From NCBI RefSeq assembly GCF_015832195.1, contig NC_052032.1, positions 1,308,618 to 1,372,617 on the forward strand: a stretch of DNA of 64,000 nt, in the 5' to 3' direction. Positions 24,301-32,972 of this stretch are shown piece after piece. This stretch comes from Motacilla alba alba (Eukaryota > Chordata > Aves > Passeriformes > Motacillidae). The first letter of the stretch is position 1. Each line of letters opens with the position of its first letter. The notes beneath the pieces are model-generated. The model saw only the letters and a list, made by a program, of their open reading frames with translations. It did not search any database and was not told the origin of the DNA. The translations under genes and the position numbers were made by a program.

Positions 24301-27300
24301 TGCCTGGACACTGCCCTGACACTGCCTGGACACTGCCCCGACACTGACACTGCCCCGGCATTGCCCCAGCACTTCTCCACTCTGCTCGGCCCCGCTGCTG
24401 GGACACTGTGGCTGCCTGGGGCAAGGGATGTGCCAGGGATGTGCCAGGGGTGTGCAAGGGATGTGTTAGAGATGTGTTAGGGATATGCCAGGGATGCTCC
24501 AGAATGTGCAAGAGATGTGCCAGAGATGTGCCAGGATGTGCCAGGACAAGACCCCACCACTCACACCCAGCTTACACTGGGGCTGCTCCAGATGGAGGGA
24601 TTTGGGGTAAAGCCTGTGCCAGACCCTCAGACAGGTGTTTCCCAAAAGAAAAGAGATTGTTCTGACACTCCCATTGGCCTCTCTGATAATCACCATCAAA
24701 ACACTTCCATTGAAGAAATACTGCTGGTGTTAAAAACTGCAGCATTTGGAGGTAACAGAACGGTTTGGAAATCCTGGCAAATATGGCAAAAGGGTTTTGG
24801 CTGAGACAAAGCATTTCAGACTTTCCTTTCCAAATTGTATTTGCCTTTTTTCTCTTCATATGGAATAAAAGAAAAGTAATTCATACACATGGGTGCAAAC
24901 ACATGAAGGTCTCTGAAAATTTCAGTTTGGTCTCTTAATCAAAGAGCTCCCAGTTTTGCCACTGCACCACAGTGTTGTTCCCAACAAGAACAAGAAGGAA
25001 GAGCTTGCAAGTGCTGTCCCCACCACCAGCCCACTGTGGCTAATTTGGGATGTCCCAGGGACACACTCACCATGCAGCACCAGTGTCCGGCCCCGCACCT
25101 CGATGGACAGCTTCAACTGGCCTGGGGACAGGAGGGGACAGGAGGGGACAGGTTGAAGGACAGGCTGAAGGACTCAGCCACCCCACAGCTGCAAGGCTCA
25201 CACAGGGCCAGACACATCCTGCCTTCCCCCTAGGCAGGAGCTGAGGGAAACATCCCAGCTCACAGAGGCTCAGGCTGGAGATCAGCACTGACACCCCCCA
25301 GACCCAGCCCTGTGCAGGAGAGCCCTGCTGGTGAGGGCACAGCACCCAGGGCAGCACCACTGCTCTGCCAGCCTGCTCACACCCATTCCCTTGCTTTTCC
25401 ACGCACTGGCAGCTCTGCATCAGCCCAGAAATCCCCCCACAAGGCTGGGACTGACAGAAAACTCAGCCCATGGTGTTTGTCAGGGTCGGGGTGTGATGGT
25501 TACGGGGTGCAGGGTGAGCTGCCTCCCCTCTGGGTGTCCTCCCTAAAGGTTCCCTGGGAGCTGGGCCTGCCAGCCTCAATAGGATGTGCAGATTTTAATG
25601 ATAGTGAAGGGTCTCTAATCATGTAACTGTTCTGGATCGACCCAAAACTAAACATTTCCCAACACCCCTGGAGAATCCAAGGACTGAAACCATCACTGCT
25701 ACAATGTTTCCCTTAATCCAAAGCAAAGATCCCATTTTCACTTCTTCCCCAGTTTACAAAACACAACAAACGAGTAAACATCATTTACAGGAGAGTAAAC
25801 ATAATGTACAGACACATAAACATCTTGCAAGTTAAAACCCAACATTTAATTTTGCAAAGACACACCCAAGGGCTTGGGCTTGCTTGGGAGGGGATATCTG
25901 ATGGGATTGTTTAACCTGAAACAGTTCAGAGAACATATTTTTCACTCAAAAAAAAAAGAAAGGGCCCAAACTTTTAGCAGCTCACGTGTGCATGGACACG
26001 TGGAAATGGTGTCTGTGTGCATTTGCACAAGTGCAAGGTGAGAGAACAAAGGCAGGAGCTGGGTGGGTGAGTCAGGACAGCTCTAACACTGGGTTGCAGC
26101 AGAGAGAACACTGTCCCCCAGTGTCATCCTCCCACTCCAGGCTTTGGGCACAAGGCTGGAACCCCTCTGCCATCTGCCGACCTCTGGGGCTGTGGGAACC
26201 CTCTGGGGACAGCTCTGTGCCCCTGAAGAAGGGAGTGACATGGCCTGTGCCAGGACCCCTCCTTGAACAGCCTGCCCACCCATCTCCAGCACCCACAGCA
26301 ACCCCAGTCTCACACTGCCCATCCATGCTGGGCATGGGAGCAGGGAACTCCCTAGGCAGCCTCTCCCACCACGGGAAAAGCCTGTTTTCATCCACCCAGA
26401 GAGCCCAGAGAGCCCTGCCCCAGCCCCACAGCCGTGCCTGCTCTGCTGTTAGCACACAACAGATGTTACAGCACAAAGGAACCTGCCCCAGTGCAGCCCA
26501 GCCTGAGGAGCAGTCAGGGGGATGAGGGACAGGGGAAGCAGAAGGGAAGTTTTTGTGCTGGCTAATTTGGGGGGATGCCATTTTGGGGACTGTCCTGCCC
26601 TGGGGTGGCTGGGGTGTTCCTGGGGAGCTCAGGGGCCAAGGCTTTGCACAGCAAGGGATGGGGTCACCCCTGCCTCATGTATGTCACTGCTGTGGGGACA
26701 GGGCCCCTGGCACAGGCTGCTCCATCACCAAGGAGAGGAGAGCAGGGAGAAGAGGGGCAGCTCTGCCTTTTTGGGGAGAAACACAAATTGGCCACAGTAG
26801 GGTTTGGGATTTTAGGTGCTCTCCTCTCTGTGAGGAACAGAGGACATTTCCCTCTTAATGCATTCGCTCCTGAGTGTCTCCCAAGCACATGAAGGGACAA
26901 ATCATAACCCCCAGCATGCCCCAGCCCCTGCCTGACCCCTGCTCAGGCCTGGGAGGCGCTCACTGGCTTGTGTAGGACCAGGATCAGAGAGGGAAGCTGC
27001 TCTGGGAAGAATGATCCGGTCAAAGCTGGAGGCAGGGATGTGCTGTGCCAAGGTCTGTGCTCAGACAGAGCTGGGGCACTTCGTCAGATGAGCAGAGCAG
27101 TGACCTGGCGCCACACCTGGGTGGGCAGGAACACAGTCCCTGTCAAGGCAGGTTCATGGGCTGCGTTCCCACCTCAATCCAAGTGCAGAGGATCAGAGAA
27201 ACCTTTTCCCCTGGATTTATCTCCTGATACATCCCTAACAAGAACTGAGGGAAACAGCAGAGAGGCCCTGACCCTGCTTGTCCAGGTCCTCTCTGTTAAA

Positions 27301-28851
27301 TAAAGGTTAATATAAATTAAACTAAGTGCAAAAGAAGGGCAGAGGGAGAAGCTACATGCAGCTCCTGAGTGAACATCCCATCAGAGAGCAGGACTCAGCC
27401 AGGCTTGCAGGGATGCAACACAGAGAGCTCCCAGCCCCATCCACCTGGACCCACAGGGCCAGGAGAGGCAATTCCTGCCAAGGAACAAAGCTGGCACAAG
27501 GAGTACAGGGGAAAATGGGCATGAACAGGCACAAGATGGTAATCAAACAGGTTTCCACCCATGAGAGAAGTTTGCCAGGCTAAGGGAGGGGACAGGGCAA
27601 CCTTCTATGGGAGCAGACCCAGCAGGAAAACCTGTTCCTTACTGATGATCTCTGACAAATGGAAAATTTTGAGGTTTTCTTAAATGCTTTTCTGCTTTAC
27701 TGTAGGAAAAACAGTGCTGGGCCTGGCTGGGACAGCCAAGAGCCATCTATCAAATGCCAGTGGGGGCTCCTGCCAGAGGACACAGTGTCAGATCCTGGCT
27801 GGGTGGGAGGTCCCCATGGGCACAAGGCACCCCAAAATCACCATCTACAATCTCTGCCCTGGCACCAGCCTTTTAGGAGACTCTCTCCTAGTCACCCTCA
27901 GTGAGAGGGCAGTGCTGGCCCTGTCCTGCCAGGCTCTGCAGCTCAGAACACACTCCACATCTCAACAGTGATGCTCAGCCCATGAGGGGAACTGTGGCTG
28001 CAGAGATGATGTTTGGCCTGCACTTGGTTACAGAGCCAGGAGGCACCACAGAACCCACATTATTTGGCCTTTATCCTACAGACAGAGACAGGAGGGTTTC
28101 AGCTTCCAGGCTGTCCTGAGCAGTTTGGCACTCAGAAGTCCAAAAGGGGAAGGAGCAGCATCCCTGGGAAGGGGCAACATCCCTAGGAAGGAGCTCACTG
28201 CGTGGTCACCTGCTCTGCTCCCAAGAGCAAGAGAAAATTTGAAAGAAAACAAAACTGCTGCTTTGAAAGCAGCACCCAGAAGAGGCACCCAGCTGCCCCG
28301 TGTGTGACACTGCTGCCCAGCCATCACGCACCGCCAGCTGCCAGGACATCCGCAAGACATCCAGGTTCCCTCCGGGCTCTCAGCGAGCCAGCTCAGCCCG
28401 CAGAGCCAGCGCTGCCAGGGGCCACCAAAACCCACTCTGCACACCTGAGGCAGCCATAGAGAGACCCCCCGAAGAGCAAAAAGGAAACTGGGGCTCTGCC
28501 CGACCGGGGGCACAGTTCCAGCCAGCCCTACCCCAGCTCGTGTCCATCCAGGGCTGGGCGTGGGACACCTGCGAGCGCTTCCCGCACCGCAGCGCCGGGG
28601 CCGGGCTCAGGGCGCTCCTGCCCCCGGGCATTATCGCGGCTCGGAGAGGCAGGAGCCGCCGCCCGGCCCCGATTCCTTCGAGGAGCAGCTCCCCAGCCGC
28701 TTCCCACGGCGTCCCGGCCGGGGTGGCATCCCCGGGCTCCCCGAGCCGGGCCTCCGCGCTTACCGAACGTGCTGAGGCAGAAGGACGCTCCCAGGAGCGG
28801 ACCGGCCCGGCGGGAGCAGAGCGAGACCCTGCGCACATTGCCGGCCTCCAT
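1159..28851 (-). CDS. RGS3: RGS3, regulator of G-protein signaling 3, C2-PDZ isoform (5' part, 15 exons)
   Basis: GTPase-activating protein for G-alpha i/q; the long forms carry C2 and PDZ modules ahead of the RGS domain. Coding exons in transcript order: 28851-28764, 25121-25071, 23346-23288, 22649-22555, 21724-21656, 20982-20922, 19572-19482, 18873-18806, 14420-14339, 13670-13565, 13235-12902, 12541-12502, 9310-9123, 7563-7480, 1270-1159. All junctions are GT-AG and the reading phase is continuous, giving 509 codons plus one base. The predicted protein closely follows human RGS3: a start like MEAGNVRRVSL, C2 at about residues 30-165, PDZ at about 195-272 with a GFGF carboxylate loop, then a linker ending LFTKEDEPGRC and SVKLQE. 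The RGS-domain exons must lie left of base 1. Start chosen at the ATG at 28851 (context GCCATGG), which matches the human isoform beginning MERSLHRVSL. Orthology is very secure; the exon ends are inferred from splice sites and phase. Confidence 0.95.
2068..2375 (-). mobile_element. CR1 LINE fragment (reverse orientation)
   Basis: Begins with AATCACAGAATCATGGAATC and GAGCTGGAGGGACCCACCAG, the reverse of a CR1 3' tail, and continues with CR1 body motifs such as CTCTGGCAGCCT and CCTGGGGAGCCTG. It lies in the RGS3 intron 1271-7479. Confidence 0.8.
7080..7418 (+). mobile_element. CR1 LINE 3' fragment
   Basis: Forward CR1 body (GGGTGCCCAGAGCAGCTGTG, CCCTGGATCCCTGGCAGTG) ending with GGTCCCTTCTAACC and ATTCTACGATTC. 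It stops about 60 bp before RGS3 exon 7480-7563. Confidence 0.9.
8634..8757 (+). mobile_element. CR1 LINE fragment
   Basis: Diverged forward fragment with GGCTTCCACTGCCAGAGGGC and CCCTGGCACAGGGTGCCCAA, lacking a 3' tail. Confidence 0.75.
9311..12501 (-). other. RGS3 intron (3.2 kb)
   Basis: Contains the CR1 body fragment at 9745. No other recognisable feature. Confidence 0.65.
9745..9937 (+). mobile_element. CR1 LINE fragment
   Basis: Forward body fragment with CTGGAGCCAGTCCAGAGGGG and GGCTGCAGCCCCTCTGCTC, in the intron between RGS3 exons 12541-12502 and 9310-9123. Confidence 0.8.
12502..13235 (-). CDS. RGS3: RGS3 linker exons after the PDZ (exons 11-12)
   Basis: Exon 13235-12902 (334 nt) finishes the PDZ and continues through SAYDLQSPPNKREKN and NYIILAPVNPGSQ. 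Exon 12541-12502 (40 nt) encodes LLRPVYQEDSTTV, matching human LLRPVYQEDTIPEE. The 40-nt exon is only recognisable by homology plus phase. The antisense strand of exon 11 also has a long open frame, which is a shadow. Confidence 0.9.
13353..13447. repeat. 33-36 bp pyrimidine-rich tandem repeat
   Basis: Three copies of CAGGGAATCCTTTCCTGCAT followed by CCTTCCTTCT in the intron between RGS3 exons 13670-13565 and 13235-12902. It lies 118-212 nt upstream of the latter's acceptor on the minus strand, where the strand is purine-rich. Confidence 0.8.
13565..14420 (-). CDS. RGS3: RGS3 PDZ-domain exons (exons 9-10)
   Basis: Exon 14420-14339 encodes ITIPRGTDGFGFTICCD and PVRVQAVDSG. Exon 13670-13565 encodes GPAEKAGLQQLDTVLQLNE through VEHWKCVELAHEIR. 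The domain is completed by NCPTEIILLVWR at the start of the next exon. GFGF is the peptide carboxylate-binding loop of PDZ domains. In mammals this PDZ binds the C-terminus of B-type ephrins and links them to G-protein signalling; that role is inferred by orthology. Exon 9 begins in phase 0, so it can be joined either to the C2 exons or to the alternative start at 17160. Confidence 0.95.
15405..15480 (+). mobile_element. CR1 LINE 3' tail remnant
   Basis: GGTGTTGGACTCCATGGTCC, then GAGTCCCTTCCAGCTCAGGA, ending near ATTCCAGATCCTAC, resembles a diverged CR1 3' end. Confidence 0.6.
17107..17160 (-). CDS. RGS3: RGS3 alternative first exon (PDZ-RGS3 isoform start)
   Basis: The ATG at 17160 opens 18 codons, MNRFNGLCKVCSEPRYRQ, followed by a GTCTGT donor. 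Human PDZ-RGS3 starts with nearly the same peptide. The exon ends in phase 0, so it joins cleanly to the first PDZ exon at 14420 and skips the C2 exons. It sits in a short CpG-rich stretch (17160-17350) inside the long intron 18805-14421, implying an internal promoter. Confidence 0.88.
17401..17407 (-). promoter_or_regulatory. TATA-like box of the internal RGS3 promoter
   Basis: On the minus strand the bases read TATAAAA, about 240 nt upstream of the MNRF start codon and just outside the CpG-rich stretch. A TATA box here would place initiation near 17370, giving a 5' UTR of roughly 210 nt. Motif only; no expression evidence. Confidence 0.4.
18806..25121 (-). CDS. RGS3: RGS3 C2-domain exon block (exons 2-8)
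   Basis: Seven exons: 25121-25071 (GQLKLSIEVRGRTLVLH), 23346-23288 (contains ACDSYVK, the C2 calcium-loop aspartate region), 22649-22555 (VPDNKNPVFHEHF), 21724-21656 (KRLLVTVWNR), 20982-20922 (LIGCMSFGVKSLL), 19572-19482 (EISGWYYLLGEDLGRTKHLK) and 18873-18806 (a low-complexity linker ending LQQLK). Each piece aligns with human RGS3 from memory, except that the last linker is diverged. C2 modules mediate membrane or phospholipid binding; whether calcium is bound here is not established by sequence alone. Confidence 0.92.
20085..20155 (+). mobile_element. CR1 LINE 3' tail remnant
   Basis: CAGGAGTTGGACTTAATGCT followed by a terminal TCTGTGATTCTGTG, as in CR1 tails. Confidence 0.55.
20231..20312. 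repeat. 18-bp tandem repeat with CCCATGGG palindromes
   Basis: Four copies of a unit like GATGAAGCGTTCCCATGG(GAT) in the RGS3 intron. Each copy holds the palindrome CCCATGGG. It is open in all frames locally but has no coding support. Confidence 0.85.
20647..20897 (+). repeat. Duplicated intronic segment, copy 1
   Basis: Matches 26204-26430 in direct orientation. The only differences seen are one substitution (GCCACGACC versus GCCAGGACC) and 24 bp extra here between two CTCTGTGCCCC motifs (20656 and 20680). It ends 24 bp before RGS3 exon 20922-20982, inside the intron. Confidence 0.93.
23656..24375. repeat. 11-bp/6-bp compound minisatellite in RGS3 intron
   Basis: Dozens of copies of CACTGCCCTGA and CACTGCCTGGA (11 bp) interspersed with CACTGA (6 bp) and variants CACTGCCCCGA and CATTGCCCCAG. 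It lies in the intron between the first two C2 exons (25070-23347). The minus strand is continuously open (QCQGSVRAVSG-like peptide), which is a by-product of the repeat. Confidence 0.95.
24417..24548. repeat. Degenerate GATGTGCCAGG-type tandem repeat
   Basis: About ten to twelve imperfect units of 10-12 bp (GATGTGCCAGG, GATGTGTTAG, GATATGCCAG) directly follow the previous minisatellite, with about 40 bp between them. The composition shifts from C-rich to G-rich on the plus strand. Confidence 0.8.
25122..28763 (-). other. RGS3 first intron of the C2 isoform (3.6 kb)
   Basis: Contains duplication copy 2 (26204-26430) and an otherwise repeat-poor sequence. A short GGGGACAGGA repeat (25126-25152) lies immediately upstream of the acceptor at 25121. 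Confidence 0.6.
26204..26430 (+). repeat. Duplicated intronic segment, copy 2
   Basis: A 227-bp near-identical direct copy of 20647-20897, lacking 24 bp there. It lies in the intron between exons 28764 and 25121. The flanks are unrelated and I see no clear target-site duplication or poly(A) tail. Confidence 0.93.
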
Positions 28852-29015
28852 GGCACGGCAGCTCTAATTAGGAGCCGCACTAATTGGAGCCGTGCCCGCC
28901 GGGCCCGGGGGAGCGCGGCTTCCACGGGACGCGGAACAACCGCCGCGGTTTGAACGGAGCGGCTCCCATCGGCCCCGCGGCTGGGACGGGCACCGCACCT
29001 GAGCCACGCGCAGGG
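28560..29015 (-). promoter_or_regulatory. CpG-rich promoter region of RGS3 (C2 isoform)
   Basis: CpG is locally abundant around the first coding exon, unlike the flanking intron. Upstream of the ATG on the minus strand are two TAAT-core sites (28864-28871, a palindromic CTAATTAG; and 28880-28886) lying in an imperfect 15-16 bp tandem copy. The boundaries are approximate and judged by eye. Confidence 0.5.
28764..28851 (-). CDS. RGS3: RGS3 first coding exon of the C2-containing isoform
   Basis: Encodes 29 residues plus one base (MEAGNVRRVSLCSRRAG, later FCLSTF) and ends at a GTAAGC donor. It resembles the human N-terminus with HRVSLGSRRA and FYLTTF, which runs directly into the C2 strand GQL. 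It lies in a CpG-rich block (about 28560-29015) that looks like a promoter, with a 17-bp minisatellite just upstream of it. Confidence 0.9.
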
Positions 29016-29020
29016 CGGGG

Positions 29021-29503
29021 ACAGTGCCGGGGTGGGGACAATGCCGGGGGGGGACAGTGCCGGGGGGGGACAGTGCCAGAAAAGAGACAGTGCCGGGATG
29101 GGGACAGTGCCGGGATGGGGACAGTGCCAGGGTGGAGACAGTGCCGGGATGGGGACAGTGCCGGGATGGGGACAGTGCCGGGATGGAGACAATGCCGGGA
29201 TGGAGACAATGCCGGGATGGGGACAGTGCCGGGGTGGGGACAGTGCCAGAAAAGAGACAGTGCCGGGATGGGGACAGTGCCGGGATGGGGACAGTGCCGG
29301 AATGGAGACAGTGCCGGGATGGGGACAGTGCCAGGGTGGGGACAGTGCCGGGATGGGGACAGTGCCGGGATGGGGACAGTGCCGGGGTGGGGACAGTGCC
29401 GGGATGGGGACAGTGCCGGGATGGAGACAGTGCCGGGATGGGGACAGTGCCGGGGTGGGGACAGTGCCGGGATGGGGACAGTGCCGGGGTGGGGACAGTG
29501 CCC
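29021..29503. repeat. 17-bp GC-rich minisatellite upstream of RGS3 exon 1
   Basis: About 29 head-to-tail copies of a unit like ACAGTGCCGGGATGGGG, with variants GGGGTGGGG, GAATGGAG, AAAAGAG and CAATGCC. The plus strand carries regularly spaced runs of three and four G. Since 17 is not a multiple of three and the unit has no stop in most registers, long meaningless open frames run through it on both strands. Confidence 0.95.
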
Positions 29504-30166
29504 TGCTCGCCCCCGCGGACGCCGGAGCCGCGGCCACGCTGCCGATGGTGCCCCAGGAATGAGCTGCAGGGGAAAGAGAAAACCCTCCCTGGTGTCAGCA
29601 GTCCCAGGGCCTGCCCGTGCGGGTTTGCTGGCACATTTCAGCTGCTCAAGGAGCTGTCCCGCCGCAGCAGCGCGGGGCAGGAGCAGGCACAGCACCCTGG
29701 GGACATTACTGGAGCAGAACTGGTCTGGGAGGGTGAGCCGGAGCGGGGAGGATGGCAGGGCATGGGTCACCTGCTTGGCTCTCATGTGACAAGGAAAGAG
29801 GCACGCAGTTCCCCCCACCCCCCCCCAGGCTTATGGGGTCACCCTGCAAGAGCCCAGAGCAGCCCACTCCATCACCCAGGAGCTGGGGGTGCACCCACCG
29901 GCTCTGGGTGCTGCACCAGAGGCACCAGGGCTGAGCACCAGCTCCGGAGGGTGAGGAGGAATGATGGAGATGGTTCTTGGGGGGAAAAACCCTCCCTAAA
30001 GGCTGGGCTGTGCCACATCTCTCCGGGATACAAAAGAACGAGATCTCCCGTGCAACCCAGGCTGCTGAACACACATCCCCACCCTGCTCACAGTGGCCCC
30101 TCCACACAGCCCTGGGCCAGGGCTGAGCCCCGGCTGGCCCAGAGCCCCCCCGCAGCCCTCACTCAC

Positions 30167-30301
30167 CTTTCCCCTTCACTCGGGCACGGCTGATCCTCCT
30201 CCTGCTCCCCGAGGCTCCCCGCAGCCGGGGCTGTCCAGCCCGGTGTGCCCCCCCGGTCACTGCTGGCAGATGCTCCAGCACCGCGGGACTCTGCCCTGGG
30301 C
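30167..30301 (-). CDS. RGS3: RGS3 upstream alternative coding exon (long isoform)
   Basis: A 135-nt exon is bounded by a good acceptor (CCTGGCAG) and donor (GTGAGT). It is entered and left in phase 1. In the frame that joins exon 25121-25071, its end reads SRRRISRARVKGKG before QLKL. Human long RGS3 has ARKRITHAKVQGAG before QLRL at the same place, which is the basis of the call. A second frame is also open, so homology rather than openness decides. It replaces the exon at 28851-28764 in the longer transcript. It contains no ATG in frame, so a further upstream start is required. Confidence 0.7.
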
Positions 30302-30717
30302 CTGCCAGGGAAAAGAAGAGATGAGAGCAGGACACGGCAGGACCGGGAGCAGGGGCAGCAGGAACGTCACAGGCTCTGCTGTATCCTCAGTTTTATCTGC
30401 CACGGGGGTTTGTGCCCACCTTGCCCCAGCCTTCCCTGTGAGCACAGAGAGGAGGAATGACAGCAATTCACTCGACGCAGTGTCACAGAGGAGACACAGC
30501 CACATTCAGAGGGAGTCACCCCTGGCAGGAACCCCAGCTGCAGCCTTGGCCGTGGCCCTTCCCATCCCACGCACCAAGTGCATCCCAGTGGCTCTGCTCA
30601 GCACAGTTTTATTTTATTTAAAACAGATGACCAGTCCTGTCAGGGCTTTATTAATCTGTAAGCAGCTGTCCAGGACACTGGAGATGCTGCCCTGAACTGG
30701 GTGTTCAGGACAGGCTG

Positions 30718-31300
30718 AGAATCACAGAATGGTCTGGGTTGGAAGAGACCTTAAAGACCAACCAGTTCCATGCCTGCTTCAACTGTCCCAGGCTGCTCCA
30801 AGCCCTGTCCAACCTGGCCTTGGGCACTGCCAGGGATCCAGGGGCAGCCACAGCTGCTCTGGGCACCCTGTGCCAGGGCCTGCCCACCCTCCCAGGGAAC
30901 AATTCCTTCTCAATATCCCATCCATCCCTGCCCTCTGGCAGTGGGAAGCCATTCCCTGTGTCCTGTCCCTCCATGCCTTGTCCCCAGTCCCTCTCCAGCT
31001 CTCCTGGAGCCCCTTCAGGCCCTGGCAGGGGCTCTGAGCTCTCCCTGGAGCCTTCTCCTCTCCAGGTGAGCACCCCCAGCTCTCCCAGCCTGGCTCCAGA
31101 GCAGAGGGGCTGCAGCCTTGGAGCAGCTCCATGGCCTCCTCTGGACTCATCCAGCAGCTCCAGGTCCTTCTGTGGGTGGCCCCAGAACTGGACACTCTTG
31201 CAGGGCTCTGGCTCAGTCCCAGCTCCAGCCCACCCCTGCTGATGTGCTGGGGCTCAGAGGAGGCTCCACAAAAGGGGGAATTGGAGGTTTTCCTCATGTT
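30718..31300 (-). mobile_element. CR1 LINE fragment (reverse orientation)
   Basis: Starts with GAATCACAGAATGGTCTGGG and TTGGAAGAGACCTTAAAGAC, the reverse 3' tail, followed by about 550 bp of CR1 body. It is the longest CR1 piece in the window and sits just upstream of the extra RGS3 exon. Confidence 0.92.
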
Positions 31301-32799
31301 TAGCACCCTGACAAAGCCCCAGCAGCCCCAGCCTGGCCCTTCTCACTCACACCCATCCCAACCTGCCACAGGATCTGATGCTGAGACAGACAAAAGTGCA
31401 CAGACCCAGAACTGGGAGCCTTGGTGGAGAGATCTCCCAGCCCAGCACAGAGCAGAGGAGCCAGCACAGCCCAGGAACTCTGCAGGACCAGGAACATCTG
31501 CCCAGGCTTCTTCCACAGGGATTAGCAGGGTAGGACTGGTGAGGCAGAGGTGTTTTACACTTCCCTTAACACAGGGCCAGCTGTGGAGCCCCAGATGAAC
31601 TCCCTCGAAGGGCAGTGGGGCAGAGCAGTGTCCCTCAGCCCTGATGGAGCCAACTCACAGCAGCTGTAAAGGCAAAAGAGCCTCACAGGGGATTTTGGTG
31701 TGACTCAGCCCTGTGCCAGTGTGTAGCAGGATGGACAGATGGACAGACCTACCACACCCTGCCCAGTGCCTCCAGGTACCCCAAAATATCTCCAGCTCTA
31801 TCTTCACAGTCCCTGGCAGAGGCAGCAGCTTGGAAAAGCTGTTTGCTCACTGGAAAAGCTGCCTTTTGCCCCAAAGGCTGCCAGGGGCATTGGTTTGATT
31901 CAGCTGAACTTCCACCAGCAAAACTGCCTGAAACTGAAGGAAAAGCAACAGGAGGGACACAGCAAACAAGGGAGGGAAGGAGGGAGGAATGCTCTGCACA
32001 GCCCAATCCATCACTGCCACAGACACCTATTGTACCACTGCCATAAATCCAAGCCCCATTGGGCACTGGTGGAGACAAAAACCGCCCCAGCAGCCTCTGA
32101 AGCCTCCAGACAAAGAGCACAGCTCTGCTGGGGCTGCCTGTGCCTGCAGTGTCAGCCTGACCCTGGCACCCTGCAGGGGCCTTGGGAGGCTCCCAGCCCA
32201 GAGCCAGCCAGCCCTGCCCGGGGCCTGGGGCCTCAGGGGGTGTTCAGAGGTGGGGAAGGCCTGGCAGGGTTTCTGATGCCAGCTCCCACACCAAGCTCCT
32301 GCTTTCCTGGTGGAAAGGGGCCAGGTGCCTCCTTTTCCCTCCTTCCCACAGCACAGCAGCGAGGCACCAGCCAGGATGGGAGCAGGGCAATGTGCAGCTC
32401 AGGGACCAGAGGGGCAGAAAAGGCCCAGAGCTAAGTCCACTCAGGCTGTGAGAGTCCCTTTCCAGCTCTGGGAAGCACACGGATCCATGCCCATGGATGC
32501 TGTGTTGCTGGAGGAGCCCCCTGCACCCACAGCCCAAGGGCAGAGGCACCAGGCACATCCCTGGGCACAGCTGGGCTGCTCAGCCCTCCTGCATCCTCCT
32601 GGGTCTCCAGCCACAGGATCCAGGGCTCAGGGGTGAGGAACAAAGAGGGGATTTATTCTGTAATCCTGTGTGTGTGTCCAGCACAGCAGTAGCCTTTTCT
32701 GCCCTCATCACAACGCAGGGGATGCACAAGCAGGGGCAGGGCGGGGCAGTGAGCAGAAGCATCTGTGAGACAGCACCAGGAGCTCCTCAGCAGCCCCAG

Positions 32800-32972
32800 C
32801 ACATCTGGCTGCTCTTCCAGCACATCTGCCTGCTCCCCCAGCACATCTGCCTGCTCCCCCAGCACATCTGGCTGCTCCCCTAGCACATCTGCCTGCTCCC
32901 CCAGCACATCTGCCTGCTCCCCCAGCACATCTGCCCGCTCTCCCAGCACATCTGCCTGCTCTCCCAGCACTG
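32800..32972. repeat. 21-bp minisatellite (CAGCACATCTGCCTGCTCCCC)
   Basis: About eight copies, with G/C and T/C variants at the same positions. The unit is seven codons long, so it is open on both strands (SPSTSAC on plus, LGEQADV on minus). No gene context supports translation. Confidence 0.9.

Noticed and set aside
23543..24511. 322-codon minus-strand frame of QCQGSVRAVSG repeats
   Set aside because: Produced by the 11/6-bp minisatellite inside an RGS3 intron; no conserved sequence.
28380..29537. 385-codon minus-strand open frame over the 17-bp array, and a 389-codon plus frame at 29024-30193
   Set aside because: Both are created by a stop-free 17-bp repeat cycling through all frames. They have no homology, and the genuine RGS3 exon lies in another register.
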